From assembly GCA_900465915.1 (NCBI GenBank), contig UBKJ01000005.1, positions 186,001-250,000 on the forward strand: DNA of 64,000 nucleotides, written 5' to 3'. The notes beneath the pieces were generated by a model that saw nothing but the letters and a program-made list of their open reading frames with translations, had not been told where the DNA came from and searched no databases. The position numbers and the translations under genes were made by a program. Source of the stretch: Hyphomicrobiales bacterium. GTDB taxonomy: Bacteria; Pseudomonadota; Alphaproteobacteria; Rhizobiales; Rhizobiaceae. Positions 63,944 through 64,000 of the stretch are shown in pieces. How positions within the stretch are numbered: the stretch's first letter is position 1; each line of letters opens with the position of its first letter.

Positions 63944-64000
63944 ATGAAGGCGCTGAAACAATGGTCCCGTGGCGGCTCTGCGCGCGGGTCCCCGTCCACC
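63944..64000 (+). CDS. Possible start of a gene running past the window end
   Basis: An open frame from ATG 63944 (MKALKQWSRGGSARGSPS) continues to the last base. It overlaps, as ATGA, the end of a 21-codon frame starting at 63881. Nineteen codons are too few to identify it; the palindrome at 63815-63831 is the only support for a promoter here. Confidence 0.3.
   Translation, partial: MKALKQWSRGGSARGSPST

Noticed and set aside
63742..63999. Minus-strand 85-codon frame at the right end
   Set aside because: Arg-rich, no ribosome-binding site, and it crosses the palindrome and AT-rich control region; no family resemblance.

Overview
The window is high-GC DNA from an alphaproteobacterium, most likely of the order Hyphomicrobiales (Rhizobiales); I cannot name the genus. 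The basis is the gene content: AapJQMP-type amino-acid uptake, a CpdR receiver between tRNA-Val and an N-formylglutamate amidohydrolase, a glyA-folD-purU C1 module, several sugar ABC operons with LacI, DeoR and GntR regulators, and a PiT/DUF47 pair.

The standout is a fluoride-response island at about 0.5-14.4 kb. Five separate RNA leaders (7977-8022 -, 11249-11292 -, 11390-11436 +, 13451-13495 -, 13620-13678 +) each show the complete crcB-motif (fluoride) aptamer: a first hairpin with loop TGGAGT or a near variant, conserved AA, a second short hairpin, then GCTGATGACTCC, whose CTCC pairs back to the first loop. The first stem covaries between copies. They precede, in order: a six-gene Hyf-like membrane complex whose large subunit has lost all four nickel-binding cysteines (an Ehr-type complex); an orphan MlaF-like ATPase with a histidine phosphatase; a UspA protein; a second UspA protein; and the fluoride-sensitive inorganic pyrophosphatase. 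Between them lies DUF190-crcB-crcB-DUF190, with two different CrcB (Fluc) subunits for fluoride export.

From 14.5 to 20.3 kb, a LacI regulator faces a sugar isomerase and an ABC importer, with two palindromic operators around the promoter. From 20.4 to 21.8 kb is decayed, then AT-rich DNA. From 21.8 to 33.8 kb lies a catabolic cluster: fused IolC kinase/DUF2090 aldolase, idonate-type dehydrogenase, ABC importer with two permeases, lactonase, split transketolase and a GntR regulator. It lacks the rest of the myo-inositol pathway, so its substrate is unknown. From 34.0 to 36.1 kb sit isolated phage tail-fibre genes ending in an intramolecular-chaperone domain.

From 36.4 to 42 kb are D-serine ammonia-lyase with a truncated ridA remnant, and glyA-folD-purU with a divergent LysR. 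Then come aapJQMP (42.3-46.5 kb), an AraC/GlxA-type regulator, and an amino-sugar-like operon (DeoR, BadF-type kinase, ABC importer, SIS protein, ATPase; 47.5-54.4 kb).

The last 9 kb are ordinary chromosomal genes: tRNA-Val(GAC), cpdR, N-formylglutamate amidohydrolase, a histidinol-phosphatase-type enzyme, PiT/DUF47, a lysophospholipase-like hydrolase, Hsp20 behind an RpoH-like promoter, and threonine aldolase. No rRNA, CRISPR array, insertion sequence or replication origin was seen.
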